64,000 nt of DNA, taken from the NCBI GenBank assembly GCA_964642175.1, contig CAZXOK010000002.1, positions 186,001 through 250,000 on the forward strand. The letters run 5' to 3'. The notes beneath the pieces were generated by a model. It was not told the DNA's origin and did not search any database. It was given only the letters and a program-made list of their open reading frames with translations. Made by a program: the position numbers and the translations under genes. Shown here in pieces: positions 52,851 through 62,084 of the stretch (within the stretch, counting starts at the first letter, position 1; each line of letters begins with the position of its first letter). The DNA comes from JANQGG01 sp964642175 (GTDB lineage Bacteria; Bacteroidota; Chlorobiia; Chlorobiales; Chloroherpetonaceae).

Positions 52851-54971
52851 ATGCCAAGGCAAATACCTTTAAATAAGGTTCGGAATATCGGGATCATGGC
52901 TCACATTGATGCCGGTAAAACAACGACAACAGAACGGATTCTATATTATACCGGTCGAACTCACCGTTTAGGTGAAGTGCATGAAGGTGCGGCCACGATG
53001 GACTGGATGGAGCAGGAAAAAGAGCGTGGTATTACCATTACATCTGCAGCGACAACTTGTTTTTGGAAGCCAAAATACGGGTTGTTAAAAGATATAAATC
53101 ATAGAATTAATATTATTGATACACCGGGCCACGTTGATTTTACTGTAGAAGTTGAGCGTTCGCTTCGTGTTCTGGATGGTGCGGTAGCGGTTTTCTGTGC
53201 GGTTGGTGGTGTTGAGCCTCAGTCCGAAACTGTATGGCGTCAGGCCAATAAATACAAAGTGCCTCGCGTAGCTTATGTGAATAAAATGGATCGCATGGGC
53301 GCAGATTTCTATAATGTGGTAGAAATGATCAAAGAGCGTCTGAAGGCCAATGCTATTCCGGTTCAGATTCCGATTGGACAAGGTGAATTATATGCCGGTT
53401 TTATCGACCTGATACGCATGAAAGGTGTGATTTACGATAAAGAGGATGGTTCTACTTATCAGGAAGTCGATATTCCGCATGATCTTGAAAATGAAGCCAA
53501 ACACTGGCGCATTGTAATGCTGGAAGCCGTTTCAGAGATCAATGACACACTGTTGGAAAAATATCTGAACGGTGAAGAATTAACAGAAGATGAAGTTCGT
53601 GAAACGCTTCGCGAAGCAGCTCTTCAAACTCAGATTATCCCGGTTCTTTGCGGATCCTCATTTAAGAATAAGGGTGTTCAGTTTATGCTGGATGCTGTTA
53701 TTGATTATCTGCCTTCACCGGTAGATGTTGGAAATGTTGTAGGGCATGATCCAAAAGATGATGATAAGAAAATTGAAAGACAGCCAAGCGATGAGGATGC
53801 GTTCTCAGGCCTGGCATTTAAGATTGCTACAGATCCATATGTGGGTAAATTAACATTCATGCGCATATATTCGGGTTCTCTCAAATCCGGTTCTTATGCT
53901 ATGAACACGATTAGTGGAAAAAAAGAGCGCGTAGGTCGTTTGATCCTGATGCACTCTAACCACCGTGAGGATCTGGATGAAGCTTTCGCTGGCGATATTG
54001 TAGCCGTTGTGGGTTTAAAAGATACCAAAACCGGTGATACACTTTGCGCGGAAAACAAACCGGTTGTGCTTGAAAAAATGGTATTCCCGGAGCCTGTTAT
54101 CCAGATTGCCATTGAGCCAAAAACCAAGGCAGATTCTGATAAATTAGGGCTTTCACTGGCTAAATTAGCCGAAGAAGATCCGACATTCCGGGTGTCTTCA
54201 AACGAAGAGACCAATCAAACCCTGATTGCCGGAATGGGTGAACTTCACCTGGATATTATATGCGACCGTCTAAGACGCGAGTTTAAAGTGGATGCCAATG
54301 TAGGGCAACCTCAGGTATCTTATAAAGAAACGATTCGCAAAAAAGTTGAGGCAGAAGGTAAGTTTGTACGTCAGTCTGGTGGTAAAGGTCAGTTTGGTCT
54401 TGTAAATCTGATCGTAGAGCCTTGTGAAAAAGGAAAAGGATTTGAGTTTGTAGACCAGATCAAAGGCGGTGCAATTCCTAAGGAATATATCCCGTCTGTT
54501 TCTCAGGGTATTCAGGAAGCAATGAGAAATGGTTTTGTGGCCGGATATCCGATGCTTGATGTAAAGGTTACCTTGATCGATGGAAAATATCACGAGGTGG
54601 ATTCATCTGAAATGGCCTTTAAGATTGCAGGATCAATCGGATTTAAAGAAGCGGCTAAAAAAGCCGATTCCGTTTTGCTTGAACCGATCATGTCTGTTGA
54701 AGTGATCACACCCGAAGAATATATGGGTGATGTAATGGGTGATTTATCGGGACGCCGCGGACATATTGAAGGTATGAGCCAGAGAGCGGGCGCACAGGTG
54801 ATTAAAGCTAAAGTGCCGCTATCAGAAATGTTTGGCTACTCCACCGATTTAAGATCAATGACCCAGGGAAGAGCAAACTATTCAATGGAATTTGATGATT
54901 ACTCCGAAGTTCCAAAAAATGTTGCTAAAGAGATCATTGAAAAAAGTGGTTCTGGGAAAGTAACAGCATAA
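52851..54971 (+). CDS. fusA: translation elongation factor G
   Basis: A 706-aa GTPase that moves tRNA and mRNA through the ribosome. The P-loop AHIDAGKT is at 17-24, followed by the switch region RGITITSAATTCFW and DTPGHVDF and NKMD. Domains II to V follow, including the late block MSQRAGAQVIKAKVPLSEMFGY. The conserved sequence and operon position point to the housekeeping EF-G rather than a second EF-G paralogue. tuf follows after 40 bases. Confidence 0.98.
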   Translation: MPRQIPLNKVRNIGIMAHIDAGKTTTTERILYYTGRTHRLGEVHEGAATMDWMEQEKERGITITSAATTCFWKPKYGLLKDINHRINIIDTPGHVDFTVEVERSLRVLDGAVAVFCAVGGVEPQSETVWRQANKYKVPRVAYVNKMDRMGADFYNVVEMIKERLKANAIPVQIPIGQGELYAGFIDLIRMKGVIYDKEDGSTYQEVDIPHDLENEAKHWRIVMLEAVSEINDTLLEKYLNGEELTEDEVRETLREAALQTQIIPVLCGSSFKNKGVQFMLDAVIDYLPSPVDVGNVVGHDPKDDDKKIERQPSDEDAFSGLAFKIATDPYVGKLTFMRIYSGSLKSGSYAMNTISGKKERVGRLILMHSNHREDLDEAFAGDIVAVVGLKDTKTGDTLCAENKPVVLEKMVFPEPVIQIAIEPKTKADSDKLGLSLAKLAEEDPTFRVSSNEETNQTLIAGMGELHLDIICDRLRREFKVDANVGQPQVSYKETIRKKVEAEGKFVRQSGGKGQFGLVNLIVEPCEKGKGFEFVDQIKGGAIPKEYIPSVSQGIQEAMRNGFVAGYPMLDVKVTLIDGKYHEVDSSEMAFKIAGSIGFKEAAKKADSVLLEPIMSVEVITPEEYMGDVMGDLSGRRGHIEGMSQRAGAQVIKAKVPLSEMFGYSTDLRSMTQGRANYSMEFDDYSEVPKNVAKEIIEKSGSGKVTA

Positions 54972-55011
54972 ATTCAAACACAATAAACGTCAATTATAGG
55001 AGACTGGATTC

Positions 55012-56193
55012 ATGGCAAAAGAATCTTTTAAGAGGGATAAACCTCATGTGAATATCGGAACCATCGGTCACGTTGACCATGGCAAAACCACTCTTACAGC
55101 AGCTATTACAAAAGTTTTGTCTGAAAGAGGACAAGCTGAAAAAATGGACTTTGATGAAATTGATAAAGCGCCTGAAGAAAAAGAGCGCGGTATTACAATT
55201 TCTACTGCACACGTAGAGTACGAAACAGAAAATCGCCACTATGCCCACGTGGATTGTCCGGGTCACGCCGACTATGTTAAAAACATGATCACCGGTGCAG
55301 CTCAGATGGACGGAGCAATTCTGGTTGTTGCTGCTACTGATGGTCCTATGCCTCAGACACGTGAGCATATCTTGCTGGCCAAGCAGGTAAATGTGCCTTC
55401 AATGGTTGTGTTCATGAACAAAGTTGATATTGCTGATCCCGAATTGATCGAGCTTGTTGAAATGGAATTGCGTGAATTGCTTTCAGAATATGGTTTCCCA
55501 GGAGATGATATTCCTATTATCAAAGGGTCTGCGCTTCAGGCCTTGAACGGTGAAGCCGACGGTGTAAAAGCCATTGAAGAGTTAATGGAAGCTGTTGATA
55601 GCTTTATTCCTGAGCCAACCCGTGATGTTGATAAACCATTCTTGATGCCTGTTGAAGATGTGTTCTCGATCTCTGGTCGTGGTACTGTAGGTACAGGCCG
55701 TATTGAAAGAGGTATCATCAAGGTAAATGAAGAGGTTGAAATTGTTGGTATCACAGATACTCAGAAATCAGTTGTGACTGGTGTTGAAATGTTCCGCAAA
55801 TTGCTTGATGAAGGTCGCGCTGGTGATAACGCCGGTTTGTTGTTGCGTGGTATCGATAAAGACAAGCTGGAAAGGGGTATGGTAATCTGTAAGCCAAAAT
55901 CCATCACACCGCATACTCAGTTTAAAGCAGAGGTATATATCCTTAAAAAAGAAGAAGGTGGACGTCATACCCCATTCTTCAACGGATATCGCCCTCAGTT
56001 CTATTTCAGAACAACTGATGTTACCGGTTCGGTTACCTTACCGGAAGGTGTTGAAATGGTTATGCCTGGCGATAACCTCTCCATTGAAGCCGAGCTTATT
56101 GCTCCTATTGCTATGGAAGAAGGATTGCGTTTTGCTATTCGTGAAGGTGGCAGAACTGTTGGTGCCGGTACCGTTACCAGCATTGTTAAGTAA
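55012..56193 (+). CDS. tuf: translation elongation factor Tu
   Basis: A 393-aa GTPase that delivers aminoacyl-tRNA. GHVDHGKT is at 19-26, followed by DCPGHADYVKNMITGAAQMDG and NKVD. Domains 2 and 3 end with REGGRTVGAGTVTSIVK. A GGAG site lies before the ATG. Its end is followed by a strong hairpin and T run before rpsJ. Confidence 0.98.
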   Translation: MAKESFKRDKPHVNIGTIGHVDHGKTTLTAAITKVLSERGQAEKMDFDEIDKAPEEKERGITISTAHVEYETENRHYAHVDCPGHADYVKNMITGAAQMDGAILVVAATDGPMPQTREHILLAKQVNVPSMVVFMNKVDIADPELIELVEMELRELLSEYGFPGDDIPIIKGSALQALNGEADGVKAIEELMEAVDSFIPEPTRDVDKPFLMPVEDVFSISGRGTVGTGRIERGIIKVNEEVEIVGITDTQKSVVTGVEMFRKLLDEGRAGDNAGLLLRGIDKDKLERGMVICKPKSITPHTQFKAEVYILKKEEGGRHTPFFNGYRPQFYFRTTDVTGSVTLPEGVEMVMPGDNLSIEAELIAPIAMEEGLRFAIREGGRTVGAGTVTSIVK

Positions 56194-56215
56194 ATTCGTC
56201 GTATCGTCCGATACC

Positions 56216-56248
56216 GGGGCGGGTTGTTTAGCTCGCCCCATTTTTTTT
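56216..56248 (+). terminator. terminator-like hairpin between tuf and rpsJ
   Basis: GGGGCGGG (56216-56223) pairs with CTCGCCCC (56232-56239) with one G-U pair over an 8-base loop, followed by A and eight T. It lies 22 bases after tuf and only 26 bases before the rpsJ start, so there is no room for a normal promoter and leader in between. It may act as a partial terminator or an attenuator. Confidence 0.85.
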
Positions 56249-56274
56249 GAGATAAATTTAATAAGGGTAAAACA

Positions 56275-56586
56275 GTGTCCGTACAGCAAAAGATCAGGAT
56301 TAAACTTAAGTCATACGATCATAGCTTGGTAGATAAGTGGGCTGAAAAAATTATTGATGCGGTAAAACAAACCGACGCAATTATATCTGGACCTATTCCA
56401 TTGCCAACAAATTCGCATGTGTATACGGTAAATCGCTCCCCGCATGTTGATAAGAAGTCCAGAGAACAATTCATGGTTGCTTCTCACAAACGATTAATTG
56501 AAATCATTAATCCGAGCAGTAAAACTATTGATTTATTGATGAAATTAGAGTTGCCAAGTGGGGTAGATGTTGAAATTAAAAGCTAA
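56275..56586 (+). CDS. rpsJ: 30S ribosomal protein S10 (NusE)
   Basis: A 103-aa protein of the 30S head, also the transcription antitermination factor NusE. It starts at a GTG codon and shows RIKLKSYDHSLVDKWAEKI and the later GPIPLPTNSHVYTVNRSPHVDKKSREQF block. It opens the S10 operon, just downstream of a strong hairpin with a T run, which makes control by termination or read-through attractive. Confidence 0.97.
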   Translation: MSVQQKIRIKLKSYDHSLVDKWAEKIIDAVKQTDAIISGPIPLPTNSHVYTVNRSPHVDKKSREQFMVASHKRLIEIINPSSKTIDLLMKLELPSGVDVEIKS

Positions 56587-56615
56587 CCATAATTATTGGT
56601 CAAAAATAAAGTAAG

Positions 56616-57239
56616 ATGAGCGCTATACTTGGAAAAAAAATAGGGATGACAAGCTTGTTTGATAATAACAATAAAGCCATTCCATGCACCGTTATTGAAG
56701 CCGGCCCGTGCTTTGTTACGCAGGTAAAAACTAATGAAAAAGATGGTTATGAGGCCTACCAGGTCTGTTTCGATGAAAAAAAAGAAAGCCGGGTAAGCAA
56801 ACCTCAGATGGGGCATTTTAATAAAGCCGGTGTTTCACCTACATATAAAATGGTGGAATTCAGAAAAGAGTTGATGAAAGAAGACTACAGCCAGGGTGAT
56901 GAGATTAAAGTAGAGGTATTTAAAGAAGGTGATAAAGTTGATGTTCGTGGTATATCCAAAGGTAAAGGATTTGCCGGTGTTGTTAAGCGCCATGGATTTG
57001 CCGGATCATCTTTAACTCACGGCCAGGGAAGCCAAAAACGTGCACCGGGTTCTATCGGTAATTCTTCAGATCCGTCCAGAACTTTCAAGGGTGTTAGAAT
57101 GGCAGGACGTATGGGTTCCGACCGGATTACGGTTAAGAACCTTAAGGTCTTAAAAATTATTCCGGATTCAAACCTGATCGTTGTTAAAGGTGCAGTACCA
57201 GGCCCGAATAATTCATATATCCAAATTATATCCAGATAG
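56616..57239 (+). CDS. rplC: 50S ribosomal protein L3
   Basis: A 207-aa 23S rRNA-binding protein near the peptidyl-transferase centre. It begins MSAILGKKIGMTSLFD and has the conserved loop HGFAGSSLTHGQGSQKRAPGSIG, which carries the residues nearest the active site. Gene order rpsJ-rplC-rplD-rplW-rplB matches the S10 operon. Confidence 0.97.
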   Translation: MSAILGKKIGMTSLFDNNNKAIPCTVIEAGPCFVTQVKTNEKDGYEAYQVCFDEKKESRVSKPQMGHFNKAGVSPTYKMVEFRKELMKEDYSQGDEIKVEVFKEGDKVDVRGISKGKGFAGVVKRHGFAGSSLTHGQGSQKRAPGSIGNSSDPSRTFKGVRMAGRMGSDRITVKNLKVLKIIPDSNLIVVKGAVPGPNNSYIQIISR

Positions 57240-57271
57240 AAAACTGATAGAGAACCGCAACAGGTAAAGAC

Positions 57272-57904
57272 ATGGAATTAAAAATTATAAATAAAGATGG
57301 GCAAGAGACCGGTAAAACGGTAGAACTCAGTAAAGACATCTTTGAGATTGAGCCTAACGATCACGCGATCTACATGGATGTAAAGTCTATTACAGCCAAT
57401 TCTCACCAGGGCACACATAAAACCAAAACCAGAACTGAAGTTCGTGGTGGTGGTGCCAAGCCTTTTCGTCAGAAAGGAACAGGTAATGCAAGACGCGGTT
57501 CAAGCCGATCACCGGTTATGGTAGGTGGTGGAAAAATACATGGACCACAACCACACGATTACACATCTAAAATCAACAAGAAAGTAAAAAAGCTGGCTCG
57601 TAAGTCTGCGTTATCTTATAAAGCAAAAGACCAGCAGATTGTGGTTTTAGAAGACTTTGAGCTTAATGAAATTAAAACCAAGAATGTGGCAACTATGCTA
57701 AAAAGTCTTGGTTTAGATCAGGTAAAAACCCTGATGCTTACTCCGGTAAAAAATGAGAACATCCTTAAATCGGGGCGCAACATCCAGAAGTTGAATATTC
57801 TGGAAGCTAACAAAGCTTCTACATTCAATATTTTGAATTGCAAAACCCTGGTGATACAGGAAAGTGCGGTAAAAGTTCTGGAAGAAAGTATTACAGGTGC
57901 TTAA
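57272..57904 (+). CDS. rplD: 50S ribosomal protein L4
   Basis: A 210-aa protein whose extended loop lines the peptide exit tunnel. The loop appears as EVRGGGAKPFRQKGTGNARRG, followed by the basic SSRSPVMVGGGKIHGP. In E. coli, L4 also represses its own operon at an attenuator; whether the tuf-rpsJ hairpin is involved here is unknown. Confidence 0.97.
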   Translation: MELKIINKDGQETGKTVELSKDIFEIEPNDHAIYMDVKSITANSHQGTHKTKTRTEVRGGGAKPFRQKGTGNARRGSSRSPVMVGGGKIHGPQPHDYTSKINKKVKKLARKSALSYKAKDQQIVVLEDFELNEIKTKNVATMLKSLGLDQVKTLMLTPVKNENILKSGRNIQKLNILEANKASTFNILNCKTLVIQESAVKVLEESITGA

Positions 57905-57929
57905 ATAAAATTGAAAACAGGTACAAGAC

Positions 57930-58241
57930 ATGGTTACTGCTCTATTACATCCGATATTAACTGAGAAATCGACGTTACTGACTGAAAAAAAGAACCAATA
58001 TACTTTCAAGGTTGAGTCTGAAGCGGATAAAATATTGATTAAAAAAGCTGTTGAAGAAAAGTTCGATGTAAATGTTGTGTCGGTACGGACAGTAAATTGT
58101 ATGGGTAAAAGAAAACGGCAGTTTACCCGAAAAGGCTTAATTGAAGGAAAAAAAAGTAACTGGAAGAAAGCTATTGTAACCCTTAAGGATGGCCAGGCGA
58201 TTGATTTTTATACTGGCACCGGGTCTTCATCAGATAGCTAA
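57930..58241 (+). CDS. rplW: 50S ribosomal protein L23
   Basis: A 103-aa protein at the exit-tunnel rim, the docking site of trigger factor and SRP. It has LLHPILTEKSTLLTEKKNQYTFKV and the basic loop GKRKRQFTRKGLIEGKKSNWKKAIVTL. Its position between rplD and rplB is standard. Confidence 0.96.
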   Translation: MVTALLHPILTEKSTLLTEKKNQYTFKVESEADKILIKKAVEEKFDVNVVSVRTVNCMGKRKRQFTRKGLIEGKKSNWKKAIVTLKDGQAIDFYTGTGSSSDS

Positions 58242-58281
58242 GAATAAGAAATACCATTAACAGATTTGTATTGAAACTATT

Positions 58282-59124
58282 ATGGCGATAAGATCACTCA
58301 ACCCGAGAACACCGGGATCTCGTTACCAAACTTATTCAGGGTTTGAAGATGTAACCACAGACAAGCCACAGAAACGCTTAACAAAAAGCCTTCATAAATC
58401 TGGTGGTCGTAACAGTAATGGAAGAATCACATCCAGACACAGAGGTGGTGGACATAAAAGAGCCTATCGTTTTGTGGATTTTAAACGCGATAAAGAGGGA
58501 ATATTAGCCACCGTAGCCAGTATTGAATACGATCCAAACCGTTCGGCTCGTATTGCGTTGCTTAATTATGCCGATGGTGAAAAGCGTTATATCCTGGCAC
58601 CTAAAGGAATTAAAGTAGGCGATAAAATTGAGTGTGGTATCGGTTCTGATATCAAACCGGGAAATTGCCTACCATTAAAAAATATCCCTGTCGGTACCGA
58701 GGTTCATAATATTGAAATGAAAAAAGGCAAAGGCGGCCAGATGGCCAGAAGTGCCGGAGCTTATGCCGTATTGGTTGGCCGTGAAGAGCAATATGCTACG
58801 CTTAAAATGCCATCCGGTGAGGTTAGAAAAGTACGGGTAGAATGTAAAGCTACCATTGGTATTGTAGGTAACCTGGATCATGAGAATATCTCTTTGGGTA
58901 AAGCAGGCCGTTCAAGATGGTTGGGCATTCGTCCTCAGACACGCGGTATGGCGATGAACCCCGTGGATCACCCTATGGGTGGTGGTGAAGGCAGATCTAA
59001 ATCTGGTGGTGGCCGCAAGCACCCAAAATCACCTTGGGGACAAAAATCCAAAGGATTAAAAACCAGGCACCCCAAGAAAAGTTCTAATAAGTTAATTGTT
59101 CGTAGAGCGACTAAGAAGAAATAG
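58282..59124 (+). CDS. rplB: 50S ribosomal protein L2
   Basis: A 280-aa core rRNA-binding protein required for peptidyl transfer. The key histidine is H230 in MNPVDHPMGGGEGRSKSGG. It begins MAIRSLNPRTPGSRY and ends in a basic tail (KSSNKLIVRRATKKK). rpsS starts six bases after its stop. Confidence 0.98.
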   Translation: MAIRSLNPRTPGSRYQTYSGFEDVTTDKPQKRLTKSLHKSGGRNSNGRITSRHRGGGHKRAYRFVDFKRDKEGILATVASIEYDPNRSARIALLNYADGEKRYILAPKGIKVGDKIECGIGSDIKPGNCLPLKNIPVGTEVHNIEMKKGKGGQMARSAGAYAVLVGREEQYATLKMPSGEVRKVRVECKATIGIVGNLDHENISLGKAGRSRWLGIRPQTRGMAMNPVDHPMGGGEGRSKSGGGRKHPKSPWGQKSKGLKTRHPKKSSNKLIVRRATKKK

Positions 59125-59129
59125 GAAAT

Positions 59130-59417
59130 ATGGCAAGATCACTAAAAAAAGGACCATTCATACACGAAAAATTATTGCAGCGTGTTTTAGACTTGAATCA
59201 AAAAGGTGATAAAAAAGTCTTAAAAACCTGGTCAAGAAGCTCAATGATTTCTCCGGATTTTGTTGGACATACCATTGCGGTTCATAATGGCAAAACCCAC
59301 ATTCCGGTTTATATCTCTGAAAACATGGTGGGTCATAAACTTGGCGAATTCGCTCCAACCCGTACCTATCGGGGACATGCTGGCGGCAAAGCCGAAAAAG
59401 GCGGCAAACGCAAATAA
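59130..59417 (+). CDS. rpsS: 30S ribosomal protein S19
   Basis: A 95-aa protein of the 30S head. It opens MARSLKKGPFIHEKLLQRV and includes the conserved IAVHNGKTHIPVYISENMVGHKLGEF. The C-terminal tail is short and basic (KAEKGGKRK). Length is normal. Confidence 0.97.
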   Translation: MARSLKKGPFIHEKLLQRVLDLNQKGDKKVLKTWSRSSMISPDFVGHTIAVHNGKTHIPVYISENMVGHKLGEFAPTRTYRGHAGGKAEKGGKRK

Positions 59418-59457
59418 GTTAATACACTACAATTGATATAAGAATTTATTTTAGGTC

Positions 59458-59823
59458 ATGGAAGCTAGAGCAATATTAAGACATACACCGACTTCGACAA
59501 GAAAAATGAGGCTTGTCGCAAATCTGGTTAAAGGCAAACAGGTAGAAAATGCCAAGGCCATTCTTGGGCATTCACCAAAACATGCCTCAAAAGCCGTTTT
59601 GCAAACATTGAAATCTGCAGTTTCTAATTTTATGCAGCTCAATACTGAAAATCCCAATGATGAGTCGCAGCTTTATATCAAACGGATATATGTGGATCAG
59701 GGTGTTACATTAAAAAGGATTCAGCCGGCTCCCATGGGTAGAGCTTATCGAATTCGAAAAAGGGCTAACCATCTGACAATTATTGTAGATGTGTTAGAGA
59801 ACTCAACAAATTCTAATAATTAA
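59458..59823 (+). CDS. rplV: 50S ribosomal protein L22
   Basis: A 121-aa protein whose beta-hairpin reaches into the exit tunnel near the macrolide site. The start AILRHTPTSTRKMRLVANLVKGK and the hairpin LKRIQPAPMGRAYRIRKRANHLTI are clear. No hairpin insertion or deletion of the kind that gives macrolide resistance is visible. Confidence 0.96.
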   Translation: MEARAILRHTPTSTRKMRLVANLVKGKQVENAKAILGHSPKHASKAVLQTLKSAVSNFMQLNTENPNDESQLYIKRIYVDQGVTLKRIQPAPMGRAYRIRKRANHLTIIVDVLENSTNSNN

Positions 59824-59839
59824 TAAAGAGGAGCAAACT

Positions 59840-60643
59840 TTGGGGCAAAAAGTTAATCCTACAGGTTTTCGTCTGGGTGTTATTAAAGACTGGGACTCCC
59901 GTTGGTACGACAATTCGGAAATGATCGCTTCTAAAATCAAAGAAGATCAAACCATCCGAAATTATGTTTTAACACGTTTGAAACGACAAAAAGCAGGTGT
60001 ATCGAAAGTTGTTATTGAAAGAACAACAAAAAATGTTCGATTGATCATTTATGCAGCACGTCCTGGCGCAGTCGTTGGCCGGAGTGGCGAAGAGATCAAC
60101 ACCCTGGCTCAGGAGTTAGGAAAAATCACGGGTCGTGATATAAAAATTGATGTTATTGAAGTTAAACGCCCGGAAACTGAAGCTCAGCTTGTGGCAGATA
60201 ATATTGCCCAGCAGTTGGAGGGTCGTATTTCTTTCCGCCGTGCCATGAAGCAAGCCATACAGCAAGCTCAGCGTGGTGGTGCCGAAGGAATTCGTATCCG
60301 ATGTGCAGGCCGTTTGGGTGGTGCTGAAATTGCACGTGCCGAGCAGTACAAAGAAGGTAAAATTCCGCTTCATACCATTCGGGCCAATATTGATTATGCC
60401 GGTTCGACAGCACATACCATTGCCGGTTGCGTGGGTGTGAAAGTTTGGATTTATAAAGGTGAAGTTCTTGGCCAGCGAATTGATATGCTTGAAGAAGAAG
60501 AACGCCAGCAGGCCAAAGACAGACGGGATAATGCGCGGAACCGTGGAGGCAGGAACGACCGTAGCCGCCGCCGCCGCCGTCCGAACAAATCAGGAGGTGC
60601 TCAGGGCCGTTCTGATGCAGGTGAAATGGAATCTAAAGATTAA
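59840..60643 (+). CDS. rpsC: 30S ribosomal protein S3
   Basis: A 267-aa protein at the mRNA entry channel, with a KH domain (about 40-110) and the C-terminal S3 domain including IRCAGRLGGAEIARAEQYKEGKIPLHTIRANIDY. It starts at a TTG codon with a strong AAAGAGGAG site (59825-59833), giving the classic GQKVNPTGFRLG opening. It is about 30 residues longer than the E. coli protein through a basic Arg/Asn/Gly-rich tail (about 225-267). Confidence 0.96.
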   Translation: MGQKVNPTGFRLGVIKDWDSRWYDNSEMIASKIKEDQTIRNYVLTRLKRQKAGVSKVVIERTTKNVRLIIYAARPGAVVGRSGEEINTLAQELGKITGRDIKIDVIEVKRPETEAQLVADNIAQQLEGRISFRRAMKQAIQQAQRGGAEGIRIRCAGRLGGAEIARAEQYKEGKIPLHTIRANIDYAGSTAHTIAGCVGVKVWIYKGEVLGQRIDMLEEEERQQAKDRRDNARNRGGRNDRSRRRRRPNKSGGAQGRSDAGEMESKD

Positions 60644-60670
60644 CTAAAAAACTTATTTGGAGTTATTGCC

Positions 60671-61105
60671 ATGTTAATGCCAAAGCGTGTTAAATATAGA
60701 AAGACTCAGCGGGGACGTATGAAAGGTAATGCGACACGTGGCACTGAGATCAATTTTGGTTCATTTGGGTTAAAAGCCCTTGAACCAGCCTGGATCACCA
60801 GTCGCCAGATTGAATCAGCTCGTGTTGCCATCAACCGTCGTATGAAAAGGGATGGTAAAATTTGGATCAGGATATTTCCTGACAAACCAGTAACCAAAAA
60901 AGCTGCTGAAACCCGAATGGGTTCCGGTAAAGGCGCTCCAGAGTTTTGGGTGGCTGTAGTAAAACCCGGCCGTATTATGTTTGAAGCCGATGGTGTGCCG
61001 AAAGATGTAGCTATGGAAGCGTTGCGATTGGCATCCAAAAAATTGCCGATCAAAACCAAATTTGTTGTTCGACCCGATTACGAAGAAGCTGTCGTTAAAA
61101 AATAA
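60671..61105 (+). CDS. rplP: 50S ribosomal protein L16
   Basis: A 144-aa protein that helps position the A-site tRNA. It opens MLMPKRVKYRKTQRGRMKG and includes the conserved arginine-rich block IWIRIFPDKPVTKKAAETRMG. The first ATG (60671) gives the canonical N-terminus; another in-frame ATG lies two codons later. Confidence 0.96.
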   Translation: MLMPKRVKYRKTQRGRMKGNATRGTEINFGSFGLKALEPAWITSRQIESARVAINRRMKRDGKIWIRIFPDKPVTKKAAETRMGSGKGAPEFWVAVVKPGRIMFEADGVPKDVAMEALRLASKKLPIKTKFVVRPDYEEAVVKK

Positions 61106-61123
61106 GCCAGAATTAATAAGACC

Positions 61124-61330
61124 ATGAAAAAGTACGAGATCGCAGCCATGAACGAAGATGAGTTGAAGACTCAGATAGTTGAACTTCGTAGGCGTTTGCA
61201 TGATATCAGATTCAATAAGGTGATTGAACCACCTCAAAATCCTATGATATTCAGAAATATCAAGAAGGATATAGCCAGAATCAAAACCGCTTTAGCGGGC
61301 ATTCAGAAACAGAAGCAAGCAGAGGCTTAA
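61124..61330 (+). CDS. rpmC: 50S ribosomal protein L29
   Basis: A 68-aa two-helix protein at the exit-tunnel surface. It shows the pattern MNEDELKTQIVELRRRLHDIRF and KDIARIKTALAGIQKQKQAEA. Its position between rplP and rpsQ is standard. Confidence 0.95.
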   Translation: MKKYEIAAMNEDELKTQIVELRRRLHDIRFNKVIEPPQNPMIFRNIKKDIARIKTALAGIQKQKQAEA

Positions 61331-61368
61331 GCTTAATTTTTTAAAGATTTAAATTGATAACACCGAAT

Positions 61369-61665
61369 ATGTCGGAAGAGCCAACAGTTGAAAATACAGA
61401 TACCCAAACAGCCACCAGAAGCCGGCGAAAAGAAAAAGTGGGTAAAGTAGTCAGCAATAAGATGCAAAAAAGCATTGTTGTAGCCATTGAGCGTTATGTG
61501 CAGCATCGTGTTTATAAAAAATATTACAAGCAAACAACGAAGATAATGGCCCACGATGAATCTCAGGAAGCCAACATAGGCGACCTGGTTCGCATTATGG
61601 AAACTAAACCATTGAGCAAAAATAAAAGCTGGCGGTTAGTGGAAATCTTAGAAAAAGCCAAGTAA
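61369..61665 (+). CDS. rpsQ: 30S ribosomal protein S17
   Basis: A 98-aa OB-fold 16S rRNA-binding protein. I use the ATG at 61369; an in-frame TTG 15 bases earlier is less likely. The family block is GKVVSNKMQKSIVVAIERYV and HDESQEANIGDLVRIMETKPLSKNKSW. About 15-18 acidic and Thr-rich residues precede the domain, a modest N-terminal extension. Confidence 0.94.
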   Translation: MSEEPTVENTDTQTATRSRRKEKVGKVVSNKMQKSIVVAIERYVQHRVYKKYYKQTTKIMAHDESQEANIGDLVRIMETKPLSKNKSWRLVEILEKAK

Positions 61666-61708
61666 TCGATTAACGATAGATCTATAAACATTTAGGAAAT
61701 TATAAGTC

Positions 61709-62077
61709 ATGATTCAAAAAGAATCAAAATTAGAAGTTGCTGATAACAGCGGGGCAAAAAAAGTTCAGTGTATTCACGTATTAGGTGGTACAGGACGCAG
61801 ATATGCTTCTATTGGAGATACCATTGTTGTGTCTGTTAAATCAGCTATACCGGGTGGAGCGGTAAAAAAGAAAGATGTATCGCGCGCTGTAGTAGTTAGA
61901 ACAAAGAAAGAGTTCAGACGTAAAGATGGTTCTTATATTCGGTTTGATGAAAATGCGGTTGTGCTGTTGAACGCCAATGGCGAGCCCAGAGGAACCCGTA
62001 TCTTTGGACCGGTAGCCAGAGAGTTGCGTGATAAACAATTCATGAAAATTGTATCATTGGCTCCTGAGGTCTTATAA
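61709..62077 (+). CDS. rplN: 50S ribosomal protein L14
   Basis: A 122-aa protein at the 30S-50S interface. It begins MIQKESKLEVADNSGAKKVQCI and carries the conserved FDENAVVLLNANGEPRGTRIFGPVARELR. The next feature, eight bases downstream, is a tRNA gene and not rplX, which is unusual. Confidence 0.97.
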   Translation: MIQKESKLEVADNSGAKKVQCIHVLGGTGRRYASIGDTIVVSVKSAIPGGAVKKKDVSRAVVVRTKKEFRRKDGSYIRFDENAVVLLNANGEPRGTRIFGPVARELRDKQFMKIVSLAPEVL

Positions 62078-62084
62078 GTGTTAA

